Shown here one piece after another: positions 23,818-32,205 of a stretch of 41,497 bases of DNA (within the stretch, counting starts at the first letter, position 1; each line of letters starts with the position of its first letter). The stretch spans positions 1 to 41,497 of the forward strand of contig JAIRJW010000021.1 of the NCBI GenBank assembly GCA_031260455.1, given 5' to 3'. The DNA comes from Fluviicola sp. (GTDB lineage Bacteria; Bacteroidota; Bacteroidia; Flavobacteriales_D; Crocinitomicaceae). Both the position numbers and the translations under genes were made by a program. The notes under the pieces were generated by a model. It made no database searches and was not told the origin of the DNA. It was given only the letters and a program-made list of their open reading frames with translations.

Positions 23818-25209
23818 ATGCAAAAATTGTTCAGATGGTTATTTATCGGAAGCGACTTTTTAACGGCTGCGCTTTCCTGGGGTATATTTTACTATTACCG
23901 GAAAACGAGTATTGAGCATGAATTGTTTTCATTCAACAAAACATTTTATTACGGAATCTTTGCTATTCCACTTCTCTGGCTCCTGTTTTACACATTCCAG
24001 GGAACTTACCAGGATGCAAGAAGGCTTTACCGTCTGAAAATTCTTTCTCTGACCAGTTTTGCAACCATTTTCGGATCAATCGTCCTGTTTTTTGTCCTTC
24101 TGATCGATGATGATGTCAATACTTATACCAACTATTATCGTTCGCTTCTGACACTTACTTTGTTGCATTTCGGACTCACTTTTTCATCCCGCCTGATCAT
24201 TACAAGTATTCTTGTTGCGCGAATTCATTCCAGAAAAGACGGTTTCAAAACCTTGCTGATCGGGGGGTCTGAAAAAGCGGTTGCAATCTATCAGGAAATT
24301 GAAGGTGTGGAAAAAGGAGGTGGAAATCAGTTTGTGGGATTTGTGAACCTGAATGGAATTGATAAGCTTCCGGAAAACAATATTCCCTATTTAGGTCACG
24401 TTGACCAATTGGAAGAAATTATTGCCCGATACGGAATCGAGGAAGTGATTATTGCCCTGGAAAGTACAGAACATGAGCGTTTAAAAAACATTATTTCCCG
24501 CATCAACGGAGAAAACATCGTGATCAAAGTACTTCCGGATATGTATGATATCTTAGCAGGATCCGTAAAGCTGAGCAATATCTTCGGTGTACTGCTCATG
24601 GAAGTCAACGCCGAGGTGATGCCTTACTGGCAGCGCGTGGCCAAAAGAGCTTTCGATATTTGCTTTTCCTTATTTGCCATTGTATTACTGATTCCTGTTT
24701 ATATCTTCCTGGCAATTGGCGTAAAACTTTCTTCTCCGGGACCAATTCTTTTTTTCCAGGAACGCATCGGTTTAAACGGAAGACCATTTAAGATCATCAA
24801 ATTCCGTACGATGTATATTGATGCGGAAAAAGCCGGTCCTCAACTTTCCAGTACCAACGATCCGCGAATTACTCCTATCGGAAAATTCATGCGTAAGGCA
24901 CGCCTGGATGAGTTTCTACAGTTTTTCAATGTATTGAAAGGTGATATGTCTTTGGTTGGCCCAAGACCGGAACGGCAGTTCTTTATCAACCAGATTAAGG
25001 TTCGGGAGCCCCAGTTTCTGGAATTAACCAAAGTGAGGCCGGGAATTACTTCCTGGGGCCAGGTAAAATATGGTTATGCCGAAAATGTGGATCAAATGAT
25101 TCAACGCATGAAGTTTGACCTGCTTTACCTGAGAAACCGGTCAATTGCACTGGATATCAAAATCCTTATGCATACGGTCCTTATCATTGTCAAAGCAAAA
25201 GGAAAATGA
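23818..25209 (+). CDS. Undecaprenyl-phosphate sugar phosphotransferase (WcaJ-type polyprenyl glycosylphosphotransferase)
   Basis: A 463-residue polytopic enzyme that transfers a sugar-1-phosphate to undecaprenyl phosphate, the first committed step of exopolysaccharide or glycan repeat synthesis. Four to five N-terminal membrane segments come first, then a Rossmann-like CoA_binding_3 region (TLLIGGSEKAV at about 141-151), a further membrane segment (about 280-302) and the bacterial transferase domain. That domain has FFQERIGLNGRPFKIIKFRT, RKARLDEFLQFFNVLKGDMS and VGPRPER, the catalytic signature. Its stop overlaps the next gene's start (ATGA). It may initiate the glycan made by the genes at 1-11308, but the distance leaves that open. 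Confidence 0.92.
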   Translation: MQKLFRWLFIGSDFLTAALSWGIFYYYRKTSIEHELFSFNKTFYYGIFAIPLLWLLFYTFQGTYQDARRLYRLKILSLTSFATIFGSIVLFFVLLIDDDVNTYTNYYRSLLTLTLLHFGLTFSSRLIITSILVARIHSRKDGFKTLLIGGSEKAVAIYQEIEGVEKGGGNQFVGFVNLNGIDKLPENNIPYLGHVDQLEEIIARYGIEEVIIALESTEHERLKNIISRINGENIVIKVLPDMYDILAGSVKLSNIFGVLLMEVNAEVMPYWQRVAKRAFDICFSLFAIVLLIPVYIFLAIGVKLSSPGPILFFQERIGLNGRPFKIIKFRTMYIDAEKAGPQLSSTNDPRITPIGKFMRKARLDEFLQFFNVLKGDMSLVGPRPERQFFINQIKVREPQFLELTKVRPGITSWGQVKYGYAENVDQMIQRMKFDLLYLRNRSIALDIKILMHTVLIIVKAKGK

Positions 25210-26192
25210 GAATAATGAAAGTTGCCATTACAGGAGGAAGCGGACATCTCGGAAGTGCCATCATCGAAGAGATGCTTAATCGGAATTACGCCATCAAAGC
25301 ACTCGTTCACTTGAAAGGCAATTTCCTGGAAAGGGAAAACAAAAATATTGAAATCGTAAAAGGTTCTTTACAAGACGAAAACTCCCTGACCGAACTGATG
25401 GAAGGCTGTGATTATCTGATTCATTGTGCAGCGGTCATTTCCATCAGCGGTGACAAAAATCAACTGATACAAAAAGTCAACGTTCAGGGCCTGGAAAATG
25501 TATTGAAAGTTGCTTCGAAAAACAACCTGAAACGCATTATTCACCTGTCTTCCGTTCATGCTTATGAGCACGTTCCAATGGACCAGCTTTTGAACGAAAC
25601 GCGGAATTTCGTTTCCGATCAGGCTTATGCATACGACAAGAGCAAGCGCGATGGACAGCTCATTGCACGAACGTATTTCGAACAGGGGCTTCCAATTATT
25701 GTAGTGAACCCGACTGCGGTTTTCGGTCCTCCGAATTTCGCCAAGTGCAAACAAAACAGTGCTTTTGTTTCTATGTCCCGAAGACGGATACCCTTCGTGT
25801 TCAAAGGTGGTTACAATTGGGTCGATGTTCGCGATATTGCAAACTCTGTTTGCAACGCCTTAACCCGGGGAGAACCTGGAGAATCCTATATTCTTGGCGG
25901 TGAATACCACACGTTGAAGGAGTTATCACGGACTGTGGCAAAAGTTTCAAATAAACGCATTCCCTGCTTCGAAATCCCTGTCAGTCTTGTGAAATTATTT
26001 CTGCCACTGATCGGAATGTATTACAAAGTCCGGAAACAGGATCCTTCCATTACCAGAGAAAGCATTGAAATCCTCGAATTCGGAAACAAGCACATCAGTT
26101 CGGAAAAAGCCCGGATACATTTGGGACATCATGCACGTCCGACCGAGGAAACTATGAAAGATTTACTAACTTGGCACCGGGATAATCACTAA
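25206..26192 (+). CDS. NAD-dependent epimerase/dehydratase-like SDR protein
   Basis: A 328-residue extended SDR with the NAD(P) loop ITGGSGHLGSA near the N-terminus and catalytic YAYDKSK (Y-x-x-x-K) at about residue 142, followed by VVNPTAVFGPPNF, typical of dihydroflavonol-reductase/3-beta-HSD-like members. Two ATGs (25206, 25215) are usable; the first overlaps the WcaJ-type gene's stop and is favoured. It may act on a nucleotide sugar, given its neighbour, or on a sterol/terpenoid, given the steroid-reductase-like gene 61 bp downstream. The sequence does not decide this. Confidence 0.8.
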   Translation: MRIMKVAITGGSGHLGSAIIEEMLNRNYAIKALVHLKGNFLERENKNIEIVKGSLQDENSLTELMEGCDYLIHCAAVISISGDKNQLIQKVNVQGLENVLKVASKNNLKRIIHLSSVHAYEHVPMDQLLNETRNFVSDQAYAYDKSKRDGQLIARTYFEQGLPIIVVNPTAVFGPPNFAKCKQNSAFVSMSRRRIPFVFKGGYNWVDVRDIANSVCNALTRGEPGESYILGGEYHTLKELSRTVAKVSNKRIPCFEIPVSLVKLFLPLIGMYYKVRKQDPSITRESIEILEFGNKHISSEKARIHLGHHARPTEETMKDLLTWHRDNH

Positions 26193-26253
26193 TGCCAATA
26201 TTTCAGTATTATATACAATCCCAACCAAACTGTTTTTTCGCAATTGACATAAC

Positions 26254-27009
26254 ATGACACAAGAAACATTCTATTATTTTTGCTATGCCTGGGCAGGTGT
26301 TGCGATCATTGCATTTTTAGGACTTCAATTCAAAGATGCTCCGTACGGGAAATTCACAACCTCCAAGTGGGGACCGACCATGTCGAACCGCTGGGGCTGG
26401 GTCATCATGGAAGCCTTTGTACTGATTGTACTCTATTATTTCATTTTAACATCACCAAAGAAACTTTCTGCCGTAGACTGGACGATCGTTTCGCTTTTCA
26501 CGATACATTACATCAACCGCAGCTTTATTTACCCATTCCGAACACGCACTAAAGGAAAACAAATTCCGGTGAGTATTGTCGGGATGGCGATGTTTCACAA
26601 CCTGGCTAACGGCTTCCTGATCGGGTATTACATCGCTTATTTCTCTGATTACAGCAATGATTGGTTCATTTCCTGGCAATTCATTCTCGGAACATTTTTG
26701 TTTATTTTCGGGATGTTTACCAACATCTATTCAGATACCATTTTAATCAACCTGAGAAAAAACCCGGCAGATGGATATAAAATCCCATACGGAGGTCCTT
26801 TTAAATACATTTCTGCACCAAACCTGGGTGGAGAACTGGTAGAATGGATTGGCTTTGCGATTTTATGCTGGAATCTTCCAGCTTTCTGTTTTGCATTCTT
26901 TACTTTCTGCAACCTGTTTCCAAGAGCTTTAGCAAACCACAAATGGTATCAGCAGACCTTTGAAGACTATCCAAAGGATCGAAAAGCGGTGATTCCGTTT
27001 GTTTGCTAG
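26254..27009 (+). CDS. Steroid 5-alpha-reductase-like (3-oxo-5-alpha-steroid 4-dehydrogenase) membrane protein
   Basis: A 251-residue protein with about six membrane segments. The C-terminal half has the family pattern: SDTILINLRKNPADGYKIPYGGPFKYISAPNLGGELVEWIGF in part, then NLFPRALANHKWYQQTFEDYPKDRKAVIPF. In eukaryotes this fold reduces the 4,5 double bond of 3-oxo-steroids with NADPH. Bacterial homologues are widespread with mostly unknown substrates. Length matches the family (about 255). Together with the upstream SDR gene it could form a lipid or isoprenoid reduction pair, an inference from adjacency. Confidence 0.85.
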   Translation: MTQETFYYFCYAWAGVAIIAFLGLQFKDAPYGKFTTSKWGPTMSNRWGWVIMEAFVLIVLYYFILTSPKKLSAVDWTIVSLFTIHYINRSFIYPFRTRTKGKQIPVSIVGMAMFHNLANGFLIGYYIAYFSDYSNDWFISWQFILGTFLFIFGMFTNIYSDTILINLRKNPADGYKIPYGGPFKYISAPNLGGELVEWIGFAILCWNLPAFCFAFFTFCNLFPRALANHKWYQQTFEDYPKDRKAVIPFVC

Positions 27010-27078
27010 TTTTTAGCTTTTTAATAAAACCTGTTTCTTTTGTTTTCATAAACAAACTTTGCTTTTTAACAAAAAAAC

Positions 27079-27103
27079 ACATTAAATGTGCGTACATTTG
27101 TAC
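27079..27103 (+). promoter_or_regulatory. Promoter -7 box inside paired palindromes before the AT-rich gene pair
   Basis: ACATTAAATGT (27079-27089) and GTACATTTGTAC (27092-27103) are two adjacent near-perfect palindromes. The second contains TACATTTG (27093-27100), a TAnnTTTG -7 box. The layout would suit a repressor that covers the promoter of the downstream gene pair. An AT-only hairpin (TTTGTTT/AAACAAA, 27039-27056) lies further upstream. Confidence 0.4.
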
Positions 27104-27115
27104 AAAATGTTAGTC

Positions 27116-27319
27116 ATGGGACATCTATTTTCAAATAAAAAGGATAAAATAACCAACGATTCAACAACTACTTCTACTAATAAAAGTACTGCTCTTGATA
27201 TTGATTCCAAATTATATAAATCAATAGAAGAATTTGCGTGGAAAAATGCATCTCCAGCCGAGATTCATAAAGATTCTTTACCACATTATGCAGAAAAATT
27301 CAAACAATTTGCACGTTAA
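27116..27319 (+). CDS. Small hypothetical protein (67 aa), first gene of an AT-rich pair
   Basis: I start at ATG 27116 (MGHLFSNKKDKIT), because the -7 box at 27093-27100 would put transcription start near 27107, at or just before the other in-frame ATG (27107). The N-terminal half is Ser/Thr/Asn-rich (STTTSTNKST) and probably unstructured. The C-terminal part (SKLYKSIEEFAWKNASPAEI, then HYAEKFKQFAR) looks helical. No family was recognised. Codon use is much more AT-rich than in the flanking genes. It is followed after 65 bp by the second gene of the pair. Confidence 0.45.
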   Translation: MGHLFSNKKDKITNDSTTTSTNKSTALDIDSKLYKSIEEFAWKNASPAEIHKDSLPHYAEKFKQFAR

Positions 27320-27384
27320 AATAATTTTTGACATTATACATTATATTGGAAGGTTTAACACAGATCTTCCTTTTTATTTTATCT

Positions 27385-28035
27385 ATGAACCAAAACAGAA
27401 CATTCACTGTAATATCAAAAAAAAATCGAGTAGAAAACCATAATGAATTAGATTTTCCAGTTGGAGTAAACAAAATAATAAAATATAGCTTTTCTACCTT
27501 CTGTAAACATGGAAGAAAAAGGATATATATTGTAGAAATACATGAATACAATGGATATGCAATGATCAAATTCTACCCCAGACATAAAAAAGATGATAAG
27601 AAAAAATATGAGCTACGGGGAAAATTAGAGATTGGATATATACTACCTAGAATAAACTTTTTATTTATTTTGTCCCAGTGCTCTGATATAATGAAAAGGT
27701 ATTTAGACAGGCACCCTAATCACTATATAGGCTATGTAGGACAAGTTGATAAATTAGACAATAAAAGAAACAAACACACATCACAAAGAAGTGATGTATA
27801 TAATTTCATCCTTTCTTCTGTTATAGAACATGACAAGTACAAAATCATAACCAAAAAAGTATTCCAAGAAATCAACATGAGGTTAATTCGAAAAAATCTC
27901 AGAAAAGATCATGCACAAACAGAAGAACAAAAAAGGATTTATGCAAGGTTCTTGAATGATTTGTCAAGAAACAATTCAGTCCTGTTTGAATTGATGACAG
28001 ATCGAACCAAAGAGAAGATCAGAGAAAATAATTAG
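27385..28035 (+). CDS. Hypothetical protein (216 aa), second gene of the AT-rich pair
   Basis: I start at ATG 27385 (MNQNRTFTVISKKNR); the upstream TTG at 27328 would add 19 hydrophobic residues that do not look like a native start. The protein is basic and soluble. Its middle, SQCSDIMKRYLDRHPNHYIGYVGQ, has the layout of an uncharacterised Bacteroidota family in which a helix is followed by 'P--s-gfiG', but this is pattern resemblance only. The C-terminus is helical and charged. AT-rich composition sets it apart from its neighbours and suggests recent acquisition. It converges on rlmD with a 41-bp gap. Confidence 0.5.
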   Translation: MNQNRTFTVISKKNRVENHNELDFPVGVNKIIKYSFSTFCKHGRKRIYIVEIHEYNGYAMIKFYPRHKKDDKKKYELRGKLEIGYILPRINFLFILSQCSDIMKRYLDRHPNHYIGYVGQVDKLDNKRNKHTSQRSDVYNFILSSVIEHDKYKIITKKVFQEINMRLIRKNLRKDHAQTEEQKRIYARFLNDLSRNNSVLFELMTDRTKEKIRENN

Positions 28036-28076
28036 TCATAAATCCTTCTATTTTACTCCTTATTCCTGAATAGAAT

Positions 28077-29516
28077 TTATTCAACCAATCTTAGCTTCTC
28101 ATACACCGCAATAGCCTCAATGTGGCTGGTATGTGGAAATTGATCTGTCAAAGATAATTTCACGAGCTTGTATCCACCTTTTTCCAATGTTTCGGTATCG
28201 CGTGCTTGAGTGGAAGGGTTACAGGAAATATATATCAGGTGAGAAGCTCCCAAAGCCATGACTTTTTGCAGCGTTTTCGGCGCAATTCCGGCTCTGGGCG
28301 GATCGAGTACAATGGTATCGATACGGTTCAGGTATTCCGGATGCAGGGATAAGAATTTCCCTACATCCGCAGCGAAGAAATGTAAGTGTTCCAGCTTGTT
28401 GCGTCTGGCGTTGCGTTTCGCATCTGCAATTGCTTCTTCCACAATGTCAACTCCGATAATTTCACTGGCATTGACACGCTGTGCTACTAATTGACCAATG
28501 GTTCCCGTCCCGCAGAACAAATCCATGATCACACCACCATCTTTGACGTAATCACACACATAATCGATTGCTTTCGTGTATAATCGTTCAGCACTTTTCG
28601 GGTTAGTCTGGAAAAAACTTTCCATGCTGATTTCAAACGAAAGTCCAAGCATTTTTTCCACTACCACTGATTCTCCAAAAAGCAATTCACTCGTTCCATT
28701 CTCAATTTTCGCACGGTCTGCAATGTTATCATTGACCGTATGCCAAATGCCAGCTAAGCGATTTCCCAGTTTTTCCTTCAGGAAAGCAACCACTTGTGCT
28801 TTATCAAACTTTTTGATTCCGGCCGAACTCGTCACTATATGCAACAGCAACTGATTCTGGTCAAAAGATTTCCGAACTACAATGTGACGGAAGAATCCTT
28901 CTTTCCTCGGTGGATGCCAGGCAGAAAGCCCGAATGTTTTCAATAAATCACGAAATTCGGGAAGAATTGTTTCCCATTGTTCGTCAAACAAACCGCTCGG
29001 CTTATTCAGGTTTTCCACCTTCCACCAGGTTCCTCTCCGTTTAAATCCCAAAGCAAAAGCATCATCAATTTCTTCTCCTGTTTCCGGAACGTGTTCAATA
29101 CAGGAAAAACTATACTCCATCTTATTTCGATAGAAAAAAACTTCCGGAGAAGAAATAAATTCATCAAAAAGAGCTGCAGGATCCTGGATTCGTCCGATTT
29201 TCCGGTAAACATCCAGAGTAGATTTTTTTTTATAGTCCTGCTGGATTTCAATCGGTACAAAGAGGTAAGGTGCACCGGAAATTTCCTGGAAGGGCAATTC
29301 CTTTTCCAGTGGAGAGCGTTCCAGTACTTCGAGGAGTTTGCATTCGGCATGGCGCTTGCGCTTCTTGTCAACACGAGCTCTTACCAGCTGTCCCGGAAAG
29401 GTATTTTCAACAAACAATATAAAATCACCTTCTTCTGATTTCATGCGGGTGATTCCCTGACCTCCAAACGCAAAATCGTCAACTTTTACCTCAATAATCT
29501 GATTTCTGTGTACCAC
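28077..29516 (-). CDS. rlmD: 23S rRNA (uracil-5-)-methyltransferase, RlmD/TrmA family, lacking Fe-S cysteines
   Basis: A 479-residue SAM-dependent enzyme that methylates C5 of a uridine, in this family usually 23S rRNA U1939. An N-terminal TRAM domain (about residues 3-65, VDDFAFGGQGI) precedes the catalytic half, which has motif I DLFCGTGTIG, LDPPRAG and the nucleophile motif ISCNPSTQARD near residue 430. The C-x-x-G-G-C type cysteines that usually bind a 4Fe-4S cluster are missing: the expected place (residues about 76-90) reads QEISGAPYLFVPIE. rlmD versus rlmC/rlmCD specificity is not certain. Upstream lies an Rrf2 regulator gene on the same strand. Confidence 0.85.
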   Translation of the reverse strand: MVHRNQIIEVKVDDFAFGGQGITRMKSEEGDFILFVENTFPGQLVRARVDKKRKRHAECKLLEVLERSPLEKELPFQEISGAPYLFVPIEIQQDYKKKSTLDVYRKIGRIQDPAALFDEFISSPEVFFYRNKMEYSFSCIEHVPETGEEIDDAFALGFKRRGTWWKVENLNKPSGLFDEQWETILPEFRDLLKTFGLSAWHPPRKEGFFRHIVVRKSFDQNQLLLHIVTSSAGIKKFDKAQVVAFLKEKLGNRLAGIWHTVNDNIADRAKIENGTSELLFGESVVVEKMLGLSFEISMESFFQTNPKSAERLYTKAIDYVCDYVKDGGVIMDLFCGTGTIGQLVAQRVNASEIIGVDIVEEAIADAKRNARRNKLEHLHFFAADVGKFLSLHPEYLNRIDTIVLDPPRAGIAPKTLQKVMALGASHLIYISCNPSTQARDTETLEKGGYKLVKLSLTDQFPHTSHIEAIAVYEKLRLVE

Positions 29517-29553
29517 TACTTCTGATGTTTCTTCTTACCAGCCGATGCTGATG

Positions 29554-29973
29554 TTACAATTCCTGATCTACAATGTCCTGGATAGACTTGTTTTCTAAAA
29601 TGCGCAATGTTTCGTTCCGAACATTGATGAATACTTTGTTCAAACCACAAGCTTTTTCATCAACACATTCTTCACAACGCTGATAATAATTCAGACTCGC
29701 ACACGGCAGCAATGCAATCGGGCCGTTAAACAGCCTGATGATTGTGGAAATCTGGATCTGCGCCGGTTTCTGACGCAAAAAATAACCTCCGCCCTTTCCC
29801 ATTTTGGAGTTGAGAATTCCCTGTTTTTTCAGGTCCAGTAAAATGGCCTCCAGGAATTTACGCGGAATCTGGCTTTTTTCTGCAATTTCGAGAATCAAAG
29901 TCGGCTCATTAGCATCTTTCTTTGCCAGGTAAGTCAAAGCGTGTAATGCATATTTTGTCTTCTTTGATAACAT
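29554..29973 (-). CDS. Rrf2-family transcriptional regulator
   Basis: A 139-residue protein with an N-terminal winged helix-turn-helix (MLSKKTKYALHALTYLA; KSQIPRKFLEAILLDLKKQG) and the wing KMGKGGGYFL, a family hallmark. Four cysteines, C91, C100, C103 and C109 (PCASLNYYQRCEECVDEKAC), lie where IscR-type members bind an iron-sulfur cluster, so it may sense Fe-S, redox or NO status. It lies between lpxA and rlmD in the same direction, 51 bp after lpxA. Its targets are not visible from the sequence. Confidence 0.9.
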   Translation of the reverse strand: MLSKKTKYALHALTYLAKKDANEPTLILEIAEKSQIPRKFLEAILLDLKKQGILNSKMGKGGGYFLRQKPAQIQISTIIRLFNGPIALLPCASLNYYQRCEECVDEKACGLNKVFINVRNETLRILENKSIQDIVDQEL

Positions 29974-30024
29974 GAAAAAAAGTAGTCGTTATATACTAAT
30001 TTACAATTAAATTCGAAAAAATAC

Positions 30025-30801
30025 TTAGATCAATCCTTTGATTACCCCTTTATCGGATGCTTCGATAAAAGACAATATCTCTCTTCTGATATCAGAATCA
30101 GGAATCGATTCCCTCACAATATCCAACGATTTGGTCACATGGTTGTTCTGTACGAAAATAATACGGTAAATATCTTCTATTTCGCGAACCTGCCCGTCTG
30201 AATATCCGCGTCTTCTTAAACCCACGGAGTTAATTCCTGCGTAAGTCAGTGGTTCGCGGGCACATTTCACGTAAGGTGGTACATTTTTACGAATCAAAGA
30301 GCCTCCCGCAATGAACGAATGCGCTCCGATATGAACAAACTGCTGTGAACCACATCTTCCTTCCAAGATTGCGTAATCACCAACTACGCAATGTCCGGAC
30401 AAACCGGAATAGCTGGCCATGATCACATGATTCCCGATCTGGCAATCGTGCGCGATATGTACATAGGTCATCAGCAGGCAATCGCTCCCAACTGTTGTTT
30501 TCCATTTGTCTTTAGTTCCGCGGTGGATCGTTACACACTCACGAATCACTGTCCGATCACCAATTTCAACGGTTGTGTACTCTCCGTCGAACTTCAGATC
30601 CTGTGGAATCACACCAATCACAGCTCCGGGATAAACCTCGCAGTTTTCCCCGATTCTTGTTCCGGGATAAATATTGACATTCGAATGAATCCGGGTTCCC
30701 GTTCCAATCACCACATCTTCGTGAATGGTGCTAAACGGATCAACAGTTACCCCTTCTCCCAACTTTGCATTCGAAGAAACCTGTGCTAACGGACTTATCA
30801 T
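30025..30801 (-). CDS. lpxA: UDP-N-acetylglucosamine O-acyltransferase, LpxA
   Basis: First step of lipid A synthesis: transfers a 3-hydroxyacyl chain from ACP to UDP-GlcNAc. The 258-residue protein consists of left-handed beta-helix hexapeptide repeats (for example GTRIGENCEVYPGAVIG), then YVHIAHDCQIGNHVIMAS, which carries the catalytic histidine region, and a helical C-terminal domain (RGYSDGQVREIEDIYRIIF). Length matches (about 260). Its start overlaps the lpxC/fabZ stop in an ATGA, so the lpx genes form one operon. Confidence 0.96.
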   Translation of the reverse strand: MISPLAQVSSNAKLGEGVTVDPFSTIHEDVVIGTGTRIHSNVNIYPGTRIGENCEVYPGAVIGVIPQDLKFDGEYTTVEIGDRTVIRECVTIHRGTKDKWKTTVGSDCLLMTYVHIAHDCQIGNHVIMASYSGLSGHCVVGDYAILEGRCGSQQFVHIGAHSFIAGGSLIRKNVPPYVKCAREPLTYAGINSVGLRRRGYSDGQVREIEDIYRIIFVQNNHVTKSLDIVRESIPDSDIRREILSFIEASDKGVIKGLI

Positions 30802-32204
30802 GCTTCTACTCTGTCTTTAATCACTTGCGCAAGCATTTCAGCCTCAAACACCTGAGTACCATTCACATATGCTTTACCCAACATATTTACCAATCCTCTG
30901 CGAATCGGAGAAATCAATTCCAATGCAAAAACCAGGGTATCACCCGGCATCACTTTCTGCTTAAACTTCACTCCGTCGATCTTCATGAAGTAAGTCGAAT
31001 ACAAATGTGGATCTTCTACCCGGCTCAATGCGAAAATACCTCCGCACTGTGCACAAGCCTCAATCTGAAATACTCCCGGGAATACCGGATTCCCCGGAAA
31101 GTGCCCTTGGAACATCGGTTCGTTCATCGTCACGTTTTTTACCCCAATGATGGTGTTTTCTGTCAGCTCCATCACTTTGTCCACCAACAGGAACGGATAT
31201 CTGTGAGGAAGCATACGCTCAATATCGTTGATATTGTATACCGGTTCCTTGTTCAGATCGAAAATACGACCTTTTTTGTCCTGCTTTTTGATTTCTTCTT
31301 TCAATACTTTCGCAAAACGCGTATTACCAGAGTGTCCCGGCCGGGCTGCCAGGATATGCCCTTTGATAAAACGTCCTACCAAAGCCAAGTCTCCGACGAT
31401 ATCCAGTAATTTATGTCGGGCTGGCTCGTTTTCGAATTGCAGTTTCAAGCTGTTCAATACGCCAATCCCGTCGTAATTCACTTTTAATTTATCTTTTCCA
31501 AGCAATTTTGCCAGGCGATCCAGTTCTTCTTCCGTTACATCGTTTCTTTCAACAAGCACGATAGCATTATCCAGGCTTCCTCCTTTGATGAGGTCGTTTT
31601 TAGCCAGGAATTCCAATTCTTTCAGGAAACAAAAAGTTCTGCATGATGCGATATCTTTCTCGAATTCCCCGAGGTGATACATGTGTGCATGCTGTGTTCC
31701 CAATGCCGGAGAATTGTAATCCACCATCACTGTCAGGCGGTAATTCTTGTCCGGAACCGCTAGGAACTCAATTCCGCGCTCTTCATCTTCCCATTTAATA
31801 TTTTCAGTCAGTTCCAGGAACAAACGATTTGCTTTTTGCTCTGTACGGCCTACCCTCTGAATCTCTTTCACAAATGGCAAAGATGATCCGTCCATAATTG
31901 GGATTTCAGGACCTGTGAGCGTAATTAATGCGTTGTCAATTTCCATTCCGTACAACGCAGCCAGGACGTGTTCCGTTGTATACACTTTTGCTCCGTTTGA
32001 CTCCAATGTCGTTCCGCGTTCGGTAGAAACGACCAGATCTGCATCTGCTTTAATTATCGGCTGACCATCGATATCTAAGCGCTGAAATTTGTATCCGTAG
32101 TTCTCAGCTGCCGGGTGAATTTCCATCACAACTGATTCTCCGGTATGCAATCCAACACCATTGAATACGATTTTTTCTTGAAGGGTAAATTGTTTTTCCG
32201 ACAT
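30798..32204 (-). CDS. lpxC/fabZ: Bifunctional UDP-3-O-acyl-GlcNAc deacetylase / 3-hydroxyacyl-ACP dehydratase (LpxC-FabZ fusion)
   Basis: A 468-residue fusion. The LpxC part (about residues 1-305) has VGLHTGE, TEHVLAALYGMEIDN and RHKLLDIVGDLALVG, which supply the zinc ligands, plus KGHILAARPGH. The FabZ part (about 320-468) has LPHRYPFLLVDKV and QGHFPGNPVFPGVFQIEACAQ, with the catalytic His and Glu. LpxC commits UDP-acyl-GlcNAc to lipid A; FabZ dehydrates 3-hydroxyacyl-ACP for fatty acid synthesis, so the two compete for the same acyl pool. The fusion is known in Bacteroidota. One base separates it from lpxD upstream, and it overlaps lpxA downstream. Confidence 0.96.
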   Translation of the reverse strand: MSEKQFTLQEKIVFNGVGLHTGESVVMEIHPAAENYGYKFQRLDIDGQPIIKADADLVVSTERGTTLESNGAKVYTTEHVLAALYGMEIDNALITLTGPEIPIMDGSSLPFVKEIQRVGRTEQKANRLFLELTENIKWEDEERGIEFLAVPDKNYRLTVMVDYNSPALGTQHAHMYHLGEFEKDIASCRTFCFLKELEFLAKNDLIKGGSLDNAIVLVERNDVTEEELDRLAKLLGKDKLKVNYDGIGVLNSLKLQFENEPARHKLLDIVGDLALVGRFIKGHILAARPGHSGNTRFAKVLKEEIKKQDKKGRIFDLNKEPVYNINDIERMLPHRYPFLLVDKVMELTENTIIGVKNVTMNEPMFQGHFPGNPVFPGVFQIEACAQCGGIFALSRVEDPHLYSTYFMKIDGVKFKQKVMPGDTLVFALELISPIRRGLVNMLGKAYVNGTQVFEAEMLAQVIKDRVEA

Positions 32205-32205
32205 A

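Noticed and set aside
28977..29438. 153-codon plus-strand frame inside rlmD
   Set aside because: Shadow frame of the real minus-strand methyltransferase gene.
30765..31409. 214-codon plus-strand open frame
   Set aside because: It lies antisense to lpxC/fabZ, whose motifs are unmistakable; the frame has no recognisable domain and unlikely composition.
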